DNA of 64,000 bases. Origin: Pontederia crassipes (taxonomy: Eukaryota > Streptophyta > Magnoliopsida > Commelinales > Pontederiaceae). This document shows, piece by piece, positions 27,561 through 39,575 of the stretch. Both the position numbers and the translations under genes were made by a program. How positions within the stretch are numbered: the first letter of the stretch is position 1; every line of letters begins with the position of its first letter. Under the pieces are notes generated by a model that worked only from the letters and a program-made list of their open reading frames with translations, was not told the origin of the DNA and ran no database searches. The stretch is from positions 1,302,001 through 1,366,000 of the forward strand of contig JAUKPH010000026.1 of the NCBI GenBank assembly GCA_030549335.1, written 5' to 3'.

Positions 27561-28599
27561 TCGTTCCGAGTCTATTTTTTCGTCCCAATCATCTCACCAT
27601 GCATCAACAGGCACGAAAGCGTAAAAAATTTGGCATCTTTTGACAGCGTAAAAAATGCGTTTTTTGACCTTCTTGGCTGAAAACACCAGTAAAAGGCGCG
27701 CGCGTAATTTCGCACACCCGAAAAATTTTCATCCGAGTCCGTTTTTTCGTCCCAATCATCTCACCATGCATCAACAGGCACGAAAGCGTCGAAAATTTGG
27801 CATCTTTTGACAGCGTAAAAAATTTTCCGTTTTTTTACCTTCTTGGCTGAAAACACCAGTAAAAGGCGCGCGCGCGTAATTTCGCACACCCGAAAAATTT
27901 TCATCCGAGTCCATTTTTTCGTCCCAATCATCTCACCATGCATCAACAGGCACGAAAGCGTAAAAAATTTGGCAACTTTTGACAGCGTAAAAAATTTTGC
28001 GTTTTTTGACCTTTTTGGCTGAAAACACCAGTAAAAGGCGCGCGCACGTAATTTCGCACACCCGAAAAATTTTCATCCGAGTCCGTTTTTTCGTCCCAAT
28101 CATCTCACCATGCATCAACAGGCACGAAAGCGTCAAAAATTTGGCATCTTTTGACAGTGTAAAAAATTTTGCGTTTTTTGACCTTCTTGGCTGAAAACAC
28201 CAGTAAAAGGCGCGCGCGCGTAATTTCGCACACCCGAAAAATTTTCATCCGAGTCCGTTTTTTCGTCCCAATCATCTCACCATGCATCAACAGGCACGAA
28301 AGCGTCGAAAATTTAGCATCTTTTGGCGGTGTAAAAAATTTCGCATTTTTTGACCTTCTTAGCTGAAAACACTAGTAAAAGGCGCGCGCGAAATTTCGCA
28401 CCCCCGGAAAATTTCATTCCGAGTTCATTTTTTCGTCCCAATCATCTCACCATGCATCAACATGCACGAAAGCATAAAAAATTTGGCATCTTTTGGCAGC
28501 GTAAAAAATTTCGTGTTTTTTGACCTTCTTGGCTGAAAACACTAGTAAAAGGCGCGCGCGCGAAATTTTGCACACCCGAAAAATTTTCATCCGAGTCCA

Positions 28600-30520
28600 T
28601 TTTTTCGTCCAAATAATCTCACCATGCATCAAAAGGCATGAAAGCGTCGAAAATTTGGCATCTTTTGACAGCGTAAATTTTTTTGCATTTTTTGACCTTC
28701 TTGGCTGGAAACACCAGTAAAAGGCGCGCACGCGAAATTTCGCACCCCCGAAAAATTTTCATCCGAGTCCATTTTTTCGTCCCAATCATCTCACCATGCA
28801 TCAACAGGCACGAAAGCGTCGAAAATTTGGCATCTTTTGACAGCGTAAAAAATTTCGCGTTTTTTGACCTTCTTGGCTGAAAAAACGAGTAAAAGGCGCG
28901 CGCGCGACATTTCGCACCCCCGAAGAATTCTCGCCTGAGTCCTTTTTTTCGTCCCAAGCATCTACCATTCATCAACAGGCACGAAAGTGTCAAAAATTTG
29001 GCATCTTTTGACAGCGTAAAAAATTTCGCATTTTTTGACCTTCTTGGCTGAAAACACGAGTAAAAGGCGCGCGCGCGACATTTCGCACCCACGAAAAATT
29101 TGCGCCTGAGTCCTTTTTTTCGTCCCAATCATCTCACCATGCATCAACAGGTACGAAAGCGTCAAAAATTTGGCATCTTTTGACAACGTAAAATATTTTG
29201 TGTTTTTTGACCTTCTTGGCTGGAAACACCAGTAAAAGGCGCGCGCGCGAAATTTCGCACCCCCAGAAAATTTTCATCCGAGTCCATTTTTTCGTCCCAA
29301 CCATTTCACCATGCATCAACAGGCACGAAAGCGTCGAAAATTTGGCATCTTTTGACAGCATAAAAAATTTTGCATTTTTTGACCTTCTTGGCTGAAAACA
29401 CCAGTAAAAGGCGCGTGCGCAAAATTTCGCACCCTCGGAAAATTTCGTTCCGAGTCCATTTTTTCGTCCCAATCATCTCACCATGCATCAACAGGCACGA
29501 AAGCGTCGAAAATTTAGCATCTTTTGACAGCGTAAAAAATTTCGCATTTTTTGACCTTCGCTGAAAACACTAGTAAAAGGCACGGGCGCGAAATTTCGCA
29601 CACCCGAAAAATTTTGACCCGAGTCCTTTTTTTCTTCCCAATCATCTCACCATGCATCAACATGCACGAAAGCGTCGAAAATTTGGCATCTTTTGACAGC
29701 GTAATTTTTTTTGCATTTTTTGACCTTCTTGGCTGAAAACACCAGTAAAAGGCACGCGCGCGAAATTTCGCACCCCCGGAAAATTTCGTTCCGAATCCAT
29801 TTTTTCGTCCCAATCATCTCACCATGCATCAACAGGCACGAAAGCGTAAAAAATTTGGCATCTTTTGGCAGCGTAAAAAATTTCGCATTTTTTGACCTTC
29901 TTGGCTGAAAACACCAGTAAAAGGCGCGCGCGCGAAATTTCGCACACCCGAAAAATTTTCATCCGAGTCCATTTTTTCGTCCAAATCATCTCACCATGCA
30001 TCAACAGGCACGAAAGCGTAAAAAATTTGGCATCTTTTGACAGCGTAAAAATTTTTGCATTTTTTGACCTTCTTGGCTGGAAACACAAGTAAAAGGCGCG
30101 CACGCGAAATTTCGCACCCCCGGAAAATTTTCATCCGAGTCCATTTTTTCGTCCCAATCATTTCACCATGCATCAACAGGCACGAAAGCGTCGAAAATTT
30201 GGCATCTTTTGACAGCGTAAAAAATTTCGCGTTTTTTGACCTTCTTGGCTGAAAACACGAGTAAAAGGCGCGCGCGCGACATTTCGCACCCCCGAAAAAT
30301 TCTCGCCTGAGTCCTTTTTTTTGTCCCAATCATCTCACCATTCATCAACAGGCACGAAAGTGTCAAAAATTTGGCATCTTTTGACAGCGTAAAAAATTTC
30401 GCATTTTTTGACCTTCTTGGCTGAAAACACGAGTAAAAGGCGCGCGCGCGACATTTCGCACCCCCGAAAAATTTGCGCCTGAGTCCTTTTTCTCGTCCCA
30501 ATCATCTCACCATGCATCAA
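28600..30520 (+). repeat. sat1 local duplication domain D, ~1,372-bp shift
   Basis: Monomers with the uncommon sequence TCGCCTGAGTCCTTTTT and a GAGTAAAAGGCGCGCGCGCGA junction occur as a group near 28.9-29.1 kb and again near 30.3-30.5 kb, about 1,372 bases (eight monomers) apart. The monomers before them match in the same order. Just upstream, 27,700-28,300 holds three to four adjacent, very similar monomers with GTAATTTCGCAC, an example of monomer-by-monomer homogenisation. From 30.5 kb to the array end no clear long-period order is visible by eye. Confidence 0.7.
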
Positions 30521-33500
30521 CAGGCACGAATGCGTCGAAAATTTGGCATCTTTTGACAGTGTAAAAAATTTCGCATTTTTTTACCTTCTTGGCTGAAAAC
30601 ACCAGTAAAACGCGCGCGCGCGAAATTTAGAACCCCCGAAAACTTTCGTTCCGAGTCCATTTTTTCGTCCCAATCATCTCACCATTCATCAACAGGCACG
30701 AAAGCGTCGAAAATTTAGCATCTTTTGGCGGTGTAAAAAATTTCGCATTTTTTGACCTTCTTGGCTGAAAACACCAGTAAAAGGCGCGCGCGAAATTTCG
30801 CACTCCCGGAAAATTTCGTTCCGAGTCCATTTTTTTGTCCCAATCATCTCACCATGCATCAACAGGAACGAAAGCGTCAAAAATTTGGCATCTTTTGACA
30901 GCGTAAAAAATTTCGCATTTTTTGACCTTCTTGGCTGAAAGCACTAGTAAAAGGCGCGCGCGCTAAATTTTGCACCCCCGGAATATTTCGTTCCGAGTCC
31001 ATTTTTTCGTCCCAATCATCTCACCATGCATCAACAGGCACGAAAGCGTCGAAAATTTACCATCTTTTAACGGTGTAAAAAATTTCGCATTTTTTGACCT
31101 TCTTGGCTGAAAACACCAGTAAAAGGCGCGCGTGCGAAATTTCGCACCCTCGGAAAATTTCGTTCCGAGTCCATTTTTTCGTCCCAATCATCTCACCATG
31201 CATCAACAGGCATGAAAGCGTCGAAAATTTGGCATCTTTTGACAGCGTAAAAAATTTCGCATTTTTTGACCTTCTTGGCTAAAAACACCAGTAAAAGGCG
31301 TGCACGCGAAATTTCGCACAACCGGAAAATTTTCATCCGAGTCCATTTTTTCGTCCCAATCATCTCACCATGCATCAACATGCACGAAAGCGTTGAAAAT
31401 TTAGCATCTTTTGACGGTGTAAAAAATTTCGCGTTTTGTGACCTTCTTGGCTGAAAACACCAGTAAAAGGCGCGCGCACGAAATTTCGCACACCCGAAAA
31501 ATTTTCATCCGAGTCCATTTTTTCGTCCCAATCATCTCACCACGCATCAACAAGCACGAAAGCGTCGAAAATTTGGCATATTTTGACAGCGTAAAAAATT
31601 TTGCGTTTTCTGACCTTCTTGGCTGGAAACACTAGTAAAAGGCGCGCGCACGAAATTTCGCACCCCCGGAAAATTTTCATCCGAGTCCATTTTTTCGTCC
31701 CAATCATCTCACCATGCATCAACAGGCATGAAAGCGTCGAAAATTTGGCATCTTTTGACAGCGTAAAAAATTTCGCGTTTTTTGACCTTCTTGGCTGAAA
31801 ACACCAATAAAAATCGCGCGCGAAATTTTGCACCCCCGGAAAATTTCGTTCCGAGTCCATTTTTTTGTTCCAATCATCTCACCATGCATCAACAGGCATG
31901 AAAGCGTAAAAAAATTGGCATCTTTTGGCAGCGTAAAAAATTTCGCGTTTTTTGACCTTCTTGGCTGAAAACACTAGTAAAAGGTGCGCGCGCGAAATTT
32001 TGCACACCCGAAAAATTTTCATCCGAGTCCATTTTTTTGTCCCAATCATCTCACCATGCATCAACAGGCACGAAAGCGTCGAAAATTTGGCATCTTTTGA
32101 CAGCGTAAATTTTTTTGCGTTTTTTGACCTTCTTTGCTGGAAACACCAGTAAAAGGCGCGCGCGCGAAATTTCGCACCCCCGGAAAATTTTCATCCGAGT
32201 CCATTTTTTCATCCCAATCATCTCACCATGCATCAACAAGCACGAAAGCGTCGAAAATTTGGCATCTTTTGAAAAGATAAAAAATTTCGCATTTTTTGAC
32301 TTCTTGGCTGAAAACACCAGTAAAAGGCGCGCGCGCGAAATTTCGCACCCCCGGGAAAATTTCGTTCCGAGTCCATTTTTTCATCCCAATCATCTCACCG
32401 TGCATCAACAGGCATGAAAGCGTCGAAAATTTGGCATCTTTTGACAGCGTAAAAAATTTCGCGTTTTTTGACCTTCTTGGTTGAAAACATCAGAAAAAGG
32501 CGCGCGCACGAAATTTTGCACCCCCGGAAAATTTCGTTCCTAGTCCATTTTTTCGTCCCAATCATCTCACCATGCATCAACAGGCACGAAAGCGTCGAAA
32601 ATTTGGCATCTTTTCACTTCGCATTTTTTGACCTTCTTGGCTGAAAACACCAGTAAAAGGTGCGCGCGCGAAATTTCGCACAACCGAAAAATTTTCATCC
32701 GTGTCCATTTTTTCGTCCCAATCATCTCACCATGCATCAACAGGCACGAAAGCGTCGAAAATTTGGCATCTTTTGACAGCGTAAAAAATTTTGCGTTTTT
32801 TGACCTTCTTGGCTGAAAACACCAGTTAAAGGCGCGTGCGCGAAATTTCGCACACCTGGAAAATTTCGTTCCGAGTTCATTTTTTTGTACCAATCATCTC
32901 ACCATGAATCAACAGGCACGAAAGCGTCGAAAATTTGGCATCTTTTGACAGAGCAAAAAATTTCTCATTTTTTGACCTTCTTGGCTGAAAACACCAGTAA
33001 AAGGCGCACGCGCGAAATTTCGCACCCCCGGAAAATTTTCATCCGAGTCCATTTTTTCGTCCCAATCAACTCACCATGCATCAACAGGCACGAAAACGTC
33101 AAAAATTTGGCATCTTTTGACAGCGTAAAAAATTTCACATTTTTTGACCTTCTTGGCTGAAAACACCAATAAAAGACGTGCGCGCGAAATTTCGCACCCC
33201 CGAATAATTTCGTTCCGAGTCCATTTTTTCGTCTCAATCATCTCACCATGCATCAATAGGCACGAAAGTGTCGAAAATTTAGCATCTTTTGATGATGTAA
33301 AAAATTTCGCGTTTTTTGACCTTCTTGGCTGAAAATACCAGTAAAAGGCGCGCGCGCGAAGTTTTGCACAACCGAAAAATTTTCATCCGAGTCCATTTTT
33401 TCGTCCCAATCATCTCACCATGCATCAACAGGCACAAAAGCGTCGAAAATTTGGCATCTTTTGACAGCGTAAAAAATTTTGCGTTTTTTGACCTTGGCTG

Positions 33501-34147
33501 AAAACACCAGTAAAAGGCGCATGCGCGAAATTTCGCACACCAGGAAAATTTCGTTCCGAGTCCATTTTTTCGTACCAATCATCTCACCATGAATCAACAG
33601 GCACAAAAGCATCGAAAAATTGGCATCTTTTGACAGCGCAAAAATTTTTGCGTTTTTAACCTTCTTGGCTGAAAACACCAGTAAAAGGCACACGCGCGAA
33701 ATTTCGCACCCCCGGAAAATTTTCATCCGAGTCCATTTTTTCGTCCCAATCATCTCACCATGCATCAACAGGCACGAAAGCGTCGAAAATTTGGCATCTT
33801 TTGACAGTGTAAAAAATTTCGCGTTTTTTCACCTTCTTGGCTGAAAACACCAGTAAAAGGCGCGCGCGCGAAATTTAGAACCCCCGAAAAATTTCGTTCC
33901 GAGTCCATTTTTTCGTCCCAATCATCTCACCATGCATCAACAGGCACGAAAGCGTCGAAAATTTAGCATCTTTTGGCGGTATAAAAAATTTCGCATTTTT
34001 TGACTTTCTTGGCTGAAAACACCAGTAAAAGGCGCGCGCGAAATTTCGCACCCCCGGAAAATTTCGTTCCGAGTCTTTTTTTTCGTCCCAATCATCTCAC
34101 CATGCATCAACAGGCACGAAAGCGTAAAAAATTTGGCATCTTTTGGC

Positions 34148-36333
34148 TAAGGTTCAAAGCTCTAAGTTATACATAATTATTATAAACTTTGGGTATCTTA
34201 AGAGGTGGTAGATGTTTAGATCTTTAACTCTATTTCAAACCGTAGTCGAAGCATTACGATCAATGATAAAGCTTTTAGAGATGACACTATTAGAGTAATG
34301 TTCAAAGCACTAACATATAGATACTTTTTATAACGTAAGGGTATTCTAAGAGGTGATAGATCTTTAGAAACTTACATCTATTTCAAATTGTAGTTGAACA
34401 GTTACAATTAATGATAATGCTCTTTGGGATTAGGGTCTTACAGTAAGGTAAAAAGCCCAAAGTTATAAATAATTATGTAACCTTTGGATATCCTAAGACT
34501 TGGTAGATATTAAGAACATTAATTATTGGGGATTATAGTCTTATGGTAATGTTCAATGATCTAAGTTATAGATATTTATTATAACTTTTGTGTATCCTAA
34601 GAGGTGGTAGATTTTTAGAACTTTGACTCTATTTCAAACCGTAGATGAAACGTTAAAATCAATGATAAAGCTCTTGGGGATTAGATTAGAGTAAGGTTCA
34701 AAGCTCTAAGTTATACATAATTAAAATAAACTTTGGGTATCCTATGGGGTGGTAGATGTTTAGAACTTTAACTCTATTTCAAATTGTTACAATCAATGAT
34801 AAAGCTTTGGCATTGGAATCTTAGTGTAACGTTCAAAGTTCAAAGTTATAGATATTTATTATAACCTTTGGGTATCCTAAGAGGTGATAGGTCCTTAGAA
34901 CTTTAATTCTATTGCAAATCGTACTTGAACCATTAGAAGCAATGATAAAACTCTTGGGGATGAGGCTATTAGCGTAATGTTCAAAGCACTAACATATAGA
35001 TAATTATTATAACCTTAGGATATCCCAAGGGGTGATAGATCTTTAGAAATTTAACTATATTTTAAACCGTAGTTGAACCGTTACGATCAATAATAAAGCT
35101 CTTGGGATTAGAGTCTTAGAGTATGGTTCAAAGCTCTAAGTTATAGATATTTATTATAACCTTTGGGTATCCTAAGAGGTGGTAGATTTTTAGAACTTTG
35201 ACTCTATTTCAAACCGTAGTTGAGCCATTACAATCAATGATAAAGCTCTTAGGGATTAGAGTCTTAGAGCAAGGTTCAAAGCTTGAAGTTATAGATAATT
35301 ATTATAAACTTTGGGTATCCTAAGAGGCGGTAGATGTTTAGAACTTTAACTCTATTTGAAACCATAGTTGAACCATTACAATCAATGATAAAGCTCTTGG
35401 CATTGGAATCTTAGAGTAAGGTTCAAATTTCTAAGTTATAGATATTTATTATAACCTTTGGGTATCCTAAGAGATGATAGGCTCTTAGAACTTTAACTCT
35501 ATTTCAAACCGTACTTTAACCGTTACAATCAATGACAAAGCTCTTCGGGATGAGACTATTAGAGTAATGTTCAAAGCACTAACATGTAAATACTTATTAT
35601 AACCTTAGGGTATCCTAAGAGGTGATAGATCTTTAGAAATCTAACACTATTTCAAACTGTAGTTGAATTATTACAACAATGATAAGGCTCTTGGAGTTTA
35701 GGGTCTTAGAGTAAGCTACAGAGCTCGAAGTTATAAATACTTATATAACCTTTGGGTATCCTAAGGTGCGGTAGATCTTTAGAACATTAACTCTATTTCA
35801 AATCTTAGTTGAACCGTTACGGTCAATTATAAAACTCTTGAGAATTAGAGTCTTAGAGTAAGGTTCAAAGCTCTGAGTTATACATATTTATTATAATATT
35901 TGGGTATCCTAAGAGGTGATTGATTTTTAGAACTTTGACTTTATTTCAAACCGTAGTTGAGCCGTTACAATTAATTATAAAGCTCTTAGGGATTAGAGTC
36001 TTAGAGTAAAGTCCAAAGCTCTAAATTATAGATGATTATTATAAACTTTGGATATCCAAATAGGTGGTAGATGTTTAGAACTTTAACCCTTTTTCAAACG
36101 ATTGTTGAACCGTTACAATCAATGACAAAGCGCTTGGAGATGAGACTATTAGAGTAATGTTCAAAGCACTAACATATAGATACTTATTATAACCTTAGGG
36201 TAACCTAAGAGGTGATATATATTTGAAAATTTACCTCTATTTCAAATTGTAGTGATAAGGCTCTTGGGGATTACGGTCTTAGAGTAAGGTACAAAGCTCA
36301 AAGTAATAAATAATTATATAACCTTTGGGTATC
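34148..36333 (+). repeat. sat2: ~147-148-bp AT-rich tandem repeat, direct block
   Basis: Landmarks such as GGGTATCCTAAGAGGTGGTAG recur at about 34,201, 34,349, 34,496, 34,600, 34,746, 34,880, 35,029, 35,175, 35,323, 35,470 and 35,618. Most spacings are 146-149, with a few short ones. The monomer runs through TTTAGAACTTTAACTCTATT, CAAACCGTAGTTGAACCG, TTACAATCAATGATAAAGC, TCTTGGGGATTAGAGTCTTA and AAGCTCTAAGTTATAGATA. There are about 15 copies with visibly more divergence than sat1. It shares no obvious homology with sat1. No reading frame of note. Confidence 0.93.
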
Positions 36334-37063
36334 TTATCACCTCTTATTATGCTCATAATTATTAGAATTAAATCCATGAGATTAATAAAAATTCTGATCA
36401 TATTTTAAGCCCTTTTTATCTATTATTAGTAAAAGAGTTGAATGAGTAAAAGGGAACTAACTACTTTTCAAATTTTTAATTCTGAACAAGAATAAAGAAA
36501 AGGAGGCGAGCACGGGAAGGAAGGGGAGAGAGGGGAAATGAAGAAGAAGGTGGCGAAGAAGAGGATTTATGTTATCTGAACTCGTGTCGAACTAAAAAGG
36601 ATTTTTGGTTCCCTTGTGATGATACTTTGTTGATGCTACTCTTTTAGTTCTCTAATGTCGCGCATTTGACTCCTAGTTTTTATTTACTTGATACGCTGAA
36701 ATTTTATTATTTATATTTGATTTCATAATTGCTGTTGTGAGGTGAGAGACCCTAACAGTGACTAGCGGTGTCACATGTGTTTCAATTGCTCCGATTAGGA
36801 TAAAAGAACGGGTAATTAACGATCGAGAGATCATCCCCTTCTTCTGGTTAGGACGAGAGATCGACTAATTAGCAACTCTAATCTAACATTTAACGGCTAC
36901 TTTTACTTCGGCTCAAGGAGAGATCGGCAAGCTTAGGGATAGAGTAATTAAGTTGTGTAGTAAGATCGAAAGATCATTCGACTACTAAGGTGAGAACTAG
37001 GAAGCAATAGCTTCAACGAGTTTATTACAAGGGAATCTCTTCCATCACACTCTAGAGAGGTTC
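36334..37063 (+). repeat. 5' LTR copy (truncated) of the deleted element
   Basis: Homologous to 39,576-40,432. It begins TTATCACCTCTTATTATG where the right copy begins TGATCCCCTCTTATTATT, so the terminal TG is mutated. Shared blocks include a purine-rich stretch at about 36,495-36,570 and GTGACTAGCGGTGTCA. Relative to the right copy it lacks about 120 bases near 36,730 and everything after GGGAATCTCTTC.ATCACACT. The following bases (GCCAATGACGTTAAA, GGGAGGCATACCC) are internal element sequence, so the LTR end and PBS are gone. Confidence 0.85.
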
Positions 37064-37234
37064 AAAGAAGTTTTACACCGGCAACCGGAGCACTAAAAGA
37101 CATAAGGTCGAGCCAATGACGTTAAAAAAAGGCGCTATAGGGAGGCATACCCAAAATCCCTAACAATTCTTTACCCTTCTCAGCGCATTCCGCAATCACC
37201 CTAAGCCCGCAGACATCTTCGACACGGCCGGCAA

Positions 37235-38602
37235 CATGAAGAGGACGCGCACATCATCGGACTCATACAGCTCCTCCGAATTTATCAGACGTCGTCTACG
37301 TCCGGACAGCCTCTTGCAACAAACCTCCAACATATGACAATCAGAGAATAGCGAGGAAGCCCAATGCCTGCTAAACACCAGGTTGCAAAAATTTCTCCTC
37401 CACCAGATTTTTGGATTTTTCCACTCTCGAGTCTCTCGGTTTGTTTGATGATATCAGAACTCTACTCCATCGATCTCGCCTTTTACCTTTCTTCATGAAA
37501 CGATAGGACCTCTACAAAGAGGTATCGACAGAGTTTATAGGAACTGTATATTCCACCAGCATTGATGATGACGGTGTTCCCGACCATATCAAATTCCGTC
37601 TGTGTAATCACGACTTCTCCATGAGCCTTGACACCTTTGCTTGTTTTCTAAACCTCCCTAACACCGGCCACAGAACCCCTCCACCTGCTTTTCCTGTATT
37701 TGAAGTCTGGTATCAATCAACGGACGACGTACCGACAACATTCTTCACTTGGTCGGCCAACATCTTAAAAGCCTAGTCTTCCGATACCTCCACATTCTCC
37801 TCACCAACACTGTTTTAATCCGCCCGAATGACTATGATAAGGACTTTGTCTCTGCTGACGAACCTTTCATCATCTGGTGTCTCCTCTCTAACACAAAGAT
37901 TAATCTTGCATCATCATTTCTTATTCAAAGTTTGCTCAAAGAATCAACTCGCGAGTGTAATCAGATTCTTTGTGGCAATCTCATCACACCCATAGTCGAA
38001 CATTATGTGTTCTTAGGAGACACTAATCCAACAGCTGCAACCCTACTTGATTTAGACTTCCTAACTCAAGAAGGAGTTCTCCTTACGGTCAATGGCCAAC
38101 ACTTTTGGCGACAATCTAACCCATTTGCTTTATTCCAGTTGCCCAATCCTCAACAATCCTCTATACCGGAAGGCCAAAATTGGTGGATGAATGATTTCAT
38201 CCAAGTTACAAGACCTATTCCAACACTTCCTCCACTACTCATAGATTACACTATAGCACCACGAATCCCATCTGGCCCAAGAATCCCCAGAAGGCATGTT
38301 ATCATTTCTTCCTCTTCATTTTCCCCAGATGCCTTACAATATCTACCCCTTACCTCCTCTGATAAATTGAGCCTCATCTTGGAACAAGTCTCCAAACTTG
38401 CAAAAGCTTCAGCCCGCCAAATGAAGACATACAGGCATTAAAAGACCAACTTCACACCTTGGAGCAACAAGGCCTCGCACATCAACAGAAAATTCAAGGA
38501 ATTGAGGTCGTTCAAAACTCTGTTCTCACGACCCTCAGTGACATCCAACAGGTCACTGATCGTTTGTTTGAGTTGCAACCAACTCCTGGTTCCTCTTCCT
38601 AG
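37235..38602 (+). pseudogene. Broken Athila-type non-pol ORF (ORF1/env-position-like)
   Basis: Plus-strand coding traces run across this interval in shifting frames. An ATG at 37,235 opens a serine/arginine-rich start (MKRTRTSSDSYSSS). Farther on, a frame with DHIKFRLCNHDFSMSL and FACFLNLPNTGHR ends at a stop near 37,775. A 230-codon open stretch follows in another frame (37,749-38,441), with QHFWRQSNPFALFQ and EGQNWWMNDF. After one more shift, 38,430-38,602 continues with a heptad-like helical segment (ALKDQLHTLEQQGLAHQ) and a stop. The 230-codon frame begins with TTG, not ATG, so it is a continuation rather than a gene start. Position (after pol-distal sequence, before the PPT) and general composition resemble the plant Athila ORF1 family; that assignment is from memory and unverified. 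No catalytic motif is visible. Function unknown. Confidence 0.55.
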
Positions 38603-39560
38603 CATGATCGACACTAAGGGCAGGGTCGATTTTAAGCTTGGGGAGAGGGCAACATCGTAAATTTGTACTCTTTTCTTATTATATTCTTATTTACATTTTT
38701 CACAATCCCATTTACATTTTCAATGAACAAACTATTTTGTGAAACCACATTAACACATTGCAACATTTTATTTCTAAGCAGTAAAGTAAGAGATGTTGAT
38801 TTTGCCCCGTAGTTACAGCCTCTTTTGTAACCTCCTGAAACTATGTTCAAGAACACCTTATTAACCCTGTCAAAATTTAAAGCATTTCACGATCTAATTC
38901 AATGCTTTAAGTGAAGGGCTATGGCTAGAAGAAAGTGGCTATTTTGAAATCTTAAAAGCTTGATGACCAATCCCACTCATGCTCACCTCTTAATCATAAG
39001 TCTGTAAATAATTATGTTAATACTAACAACTTCAGTGTAGTATTGAGCCCAGTGAAAATGAAATGGTGAAAATGAACAAAGCAAAAGAAAAGAGGGGTAG
39101 TGTAGCTCCAGAAGGTACAAAAATGGTGCATTCCTGAACTTGGGTGAATCTGGGTGAGTAGATCCGTAGGAGTTCATTCCTGGCACCCTAAGAGCAACTG
39201 CCCTGTGATGTGCCTATCAAAAACCCGCTACATAGATCACCCAGAGCACTATGGATAATCACATGAGTACTGGATCAACAAAAAGAAATAAAAATCAAAA
39301 GAAAGCTCATACTGCACTAGTATACTCAGCATTAACATTCTTATTTCAATTCATCTTATTTGAATTTTCTGATTTTGAGCTGAGTAGGAGGAAGTTAAAA
39401 TTGTCTACTTTTAATACCTTCATTAAAGTCAGGGTGCATAGAAAGAGAGAAGGCACTTGAGCAAAGAATATAAGGTCTAAATGCTAAAAGAGTTGCTAGA
39501 AAGCAAGGTGGAGACTTAACCCTCTTGTCTTGATCATTGCTTGAGGACAAACAAAAAGCT
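38603..39560 (+). other. Non-coding 3' region of the deleted element
   Basis: AT-rich sequence between the broken ORF and the PPT, without a convincing reading frame. It starts with AAGCTTGGGGAGAGG at about 38,634, which resembles a PPT and may be a decayed or secondary one. It holds the conserved block described at 39,132-39,245 and a GCTTGAGGACAA segment at 39,539. Confidence 0.6.
39132..39245 (+). other. Conserved block shared with the Athila 3' region
   Basis: Contains TAGATCCGTAGGAGTTCAT, CCTGGCACCCTAAGAGCAAC and AAAAACCCGCTACATAGA. The same series of words, in the same order and the same orientation relative to the PPT, occurs in the minus-strand Athila composite (reverse complement of 45,721-45,830 and 55,948-56,056, and more weakly of 45,554-45,657 and 55,781-55,883). 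It lies about 330 bases before the PPT. It is not an open frame. Function unknown. Confidence 0.8.
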
Positions 39561-39575
39561 AAGCTTGGGAGAATT
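39561..39575 (+). other. Polypurine tract before the right LTR
   Basis: AAGCTTGGGAGAATT directly precedes the LTR start TGATCC. A purine-rich run at this place primes plus-strand DNA synthesis in LTR elements. Nearly the same string precedes both Athila LTRs in this window. Confidence 0.8.

Larger units (their letters stand above)
1..34147 (+). repeat. sat1: ~172-bp satellite, head-to-tail array
   Basis: The first 34 kb is a single tandem array, all in one orientation. Landmarks such as ATGCATCAACAGGCACGAAAG and GACCTTCTTGGCTGAAAAC recur every 171-173 bases, giving about 198 monomers. Each monomer has a (CG)n run of roughly 8-12 bases, then the palindrome GCGAAATTTCGC, a CCCCCGG or ACACCCG segment, a GAGTCCATTTTTTCGTCCC block, the ATGCATCAACAGG block, and two related AAATTTsGCA modules. 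Monomers differ by point changes and by alternative versions of two segments: CCCCCGGAAAATTTCGTTCC against ACACCCGAAAAATTTTCATC, and GACAGCG against GGCGGTG. No transposon interrupts the array. The left end runs off the window. Reading frames of 60-180 codons occur on both strands, but they follow from the repeat and shift frame from monomer to monomer, because 172 is not a multiple of three. A centromeric role is inference from monomer length and context. Confidence 0.97.

Noticed and set aside
1..34147. Many overlapping reading frames of 60-180 codons on both strands in sat1
   Set aside because: They repeat with the satellite, change frame from one monomer to the next (172 is not a multiple of three), overlap on both strands and have no family resemblance. 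They are a by-product of a repeat with few stops.
1..34147. CENP-B-box-like TTCG...CGGG in sat1 (TTCGCACCCCCGGGAA)
   Set aside because: The spacing is one base short and the central A is missing compared with the TTCGNNNNANNCGGG consensus, and most monomers have CCGGAAA instead.
1..34147. CRISPR-like regular spacing
   Set aside because: The whole 172-bp unit is conserved with no unique spacers, and the context is eukaryotic satellite.
37749..38441. The 230-codon frame as an intact gene
   Set aside because: It starts with TTG, coding similarity continues upstream and downstream in other frames, and it lies inside an LTR element. Treated as part of a pseudogene.
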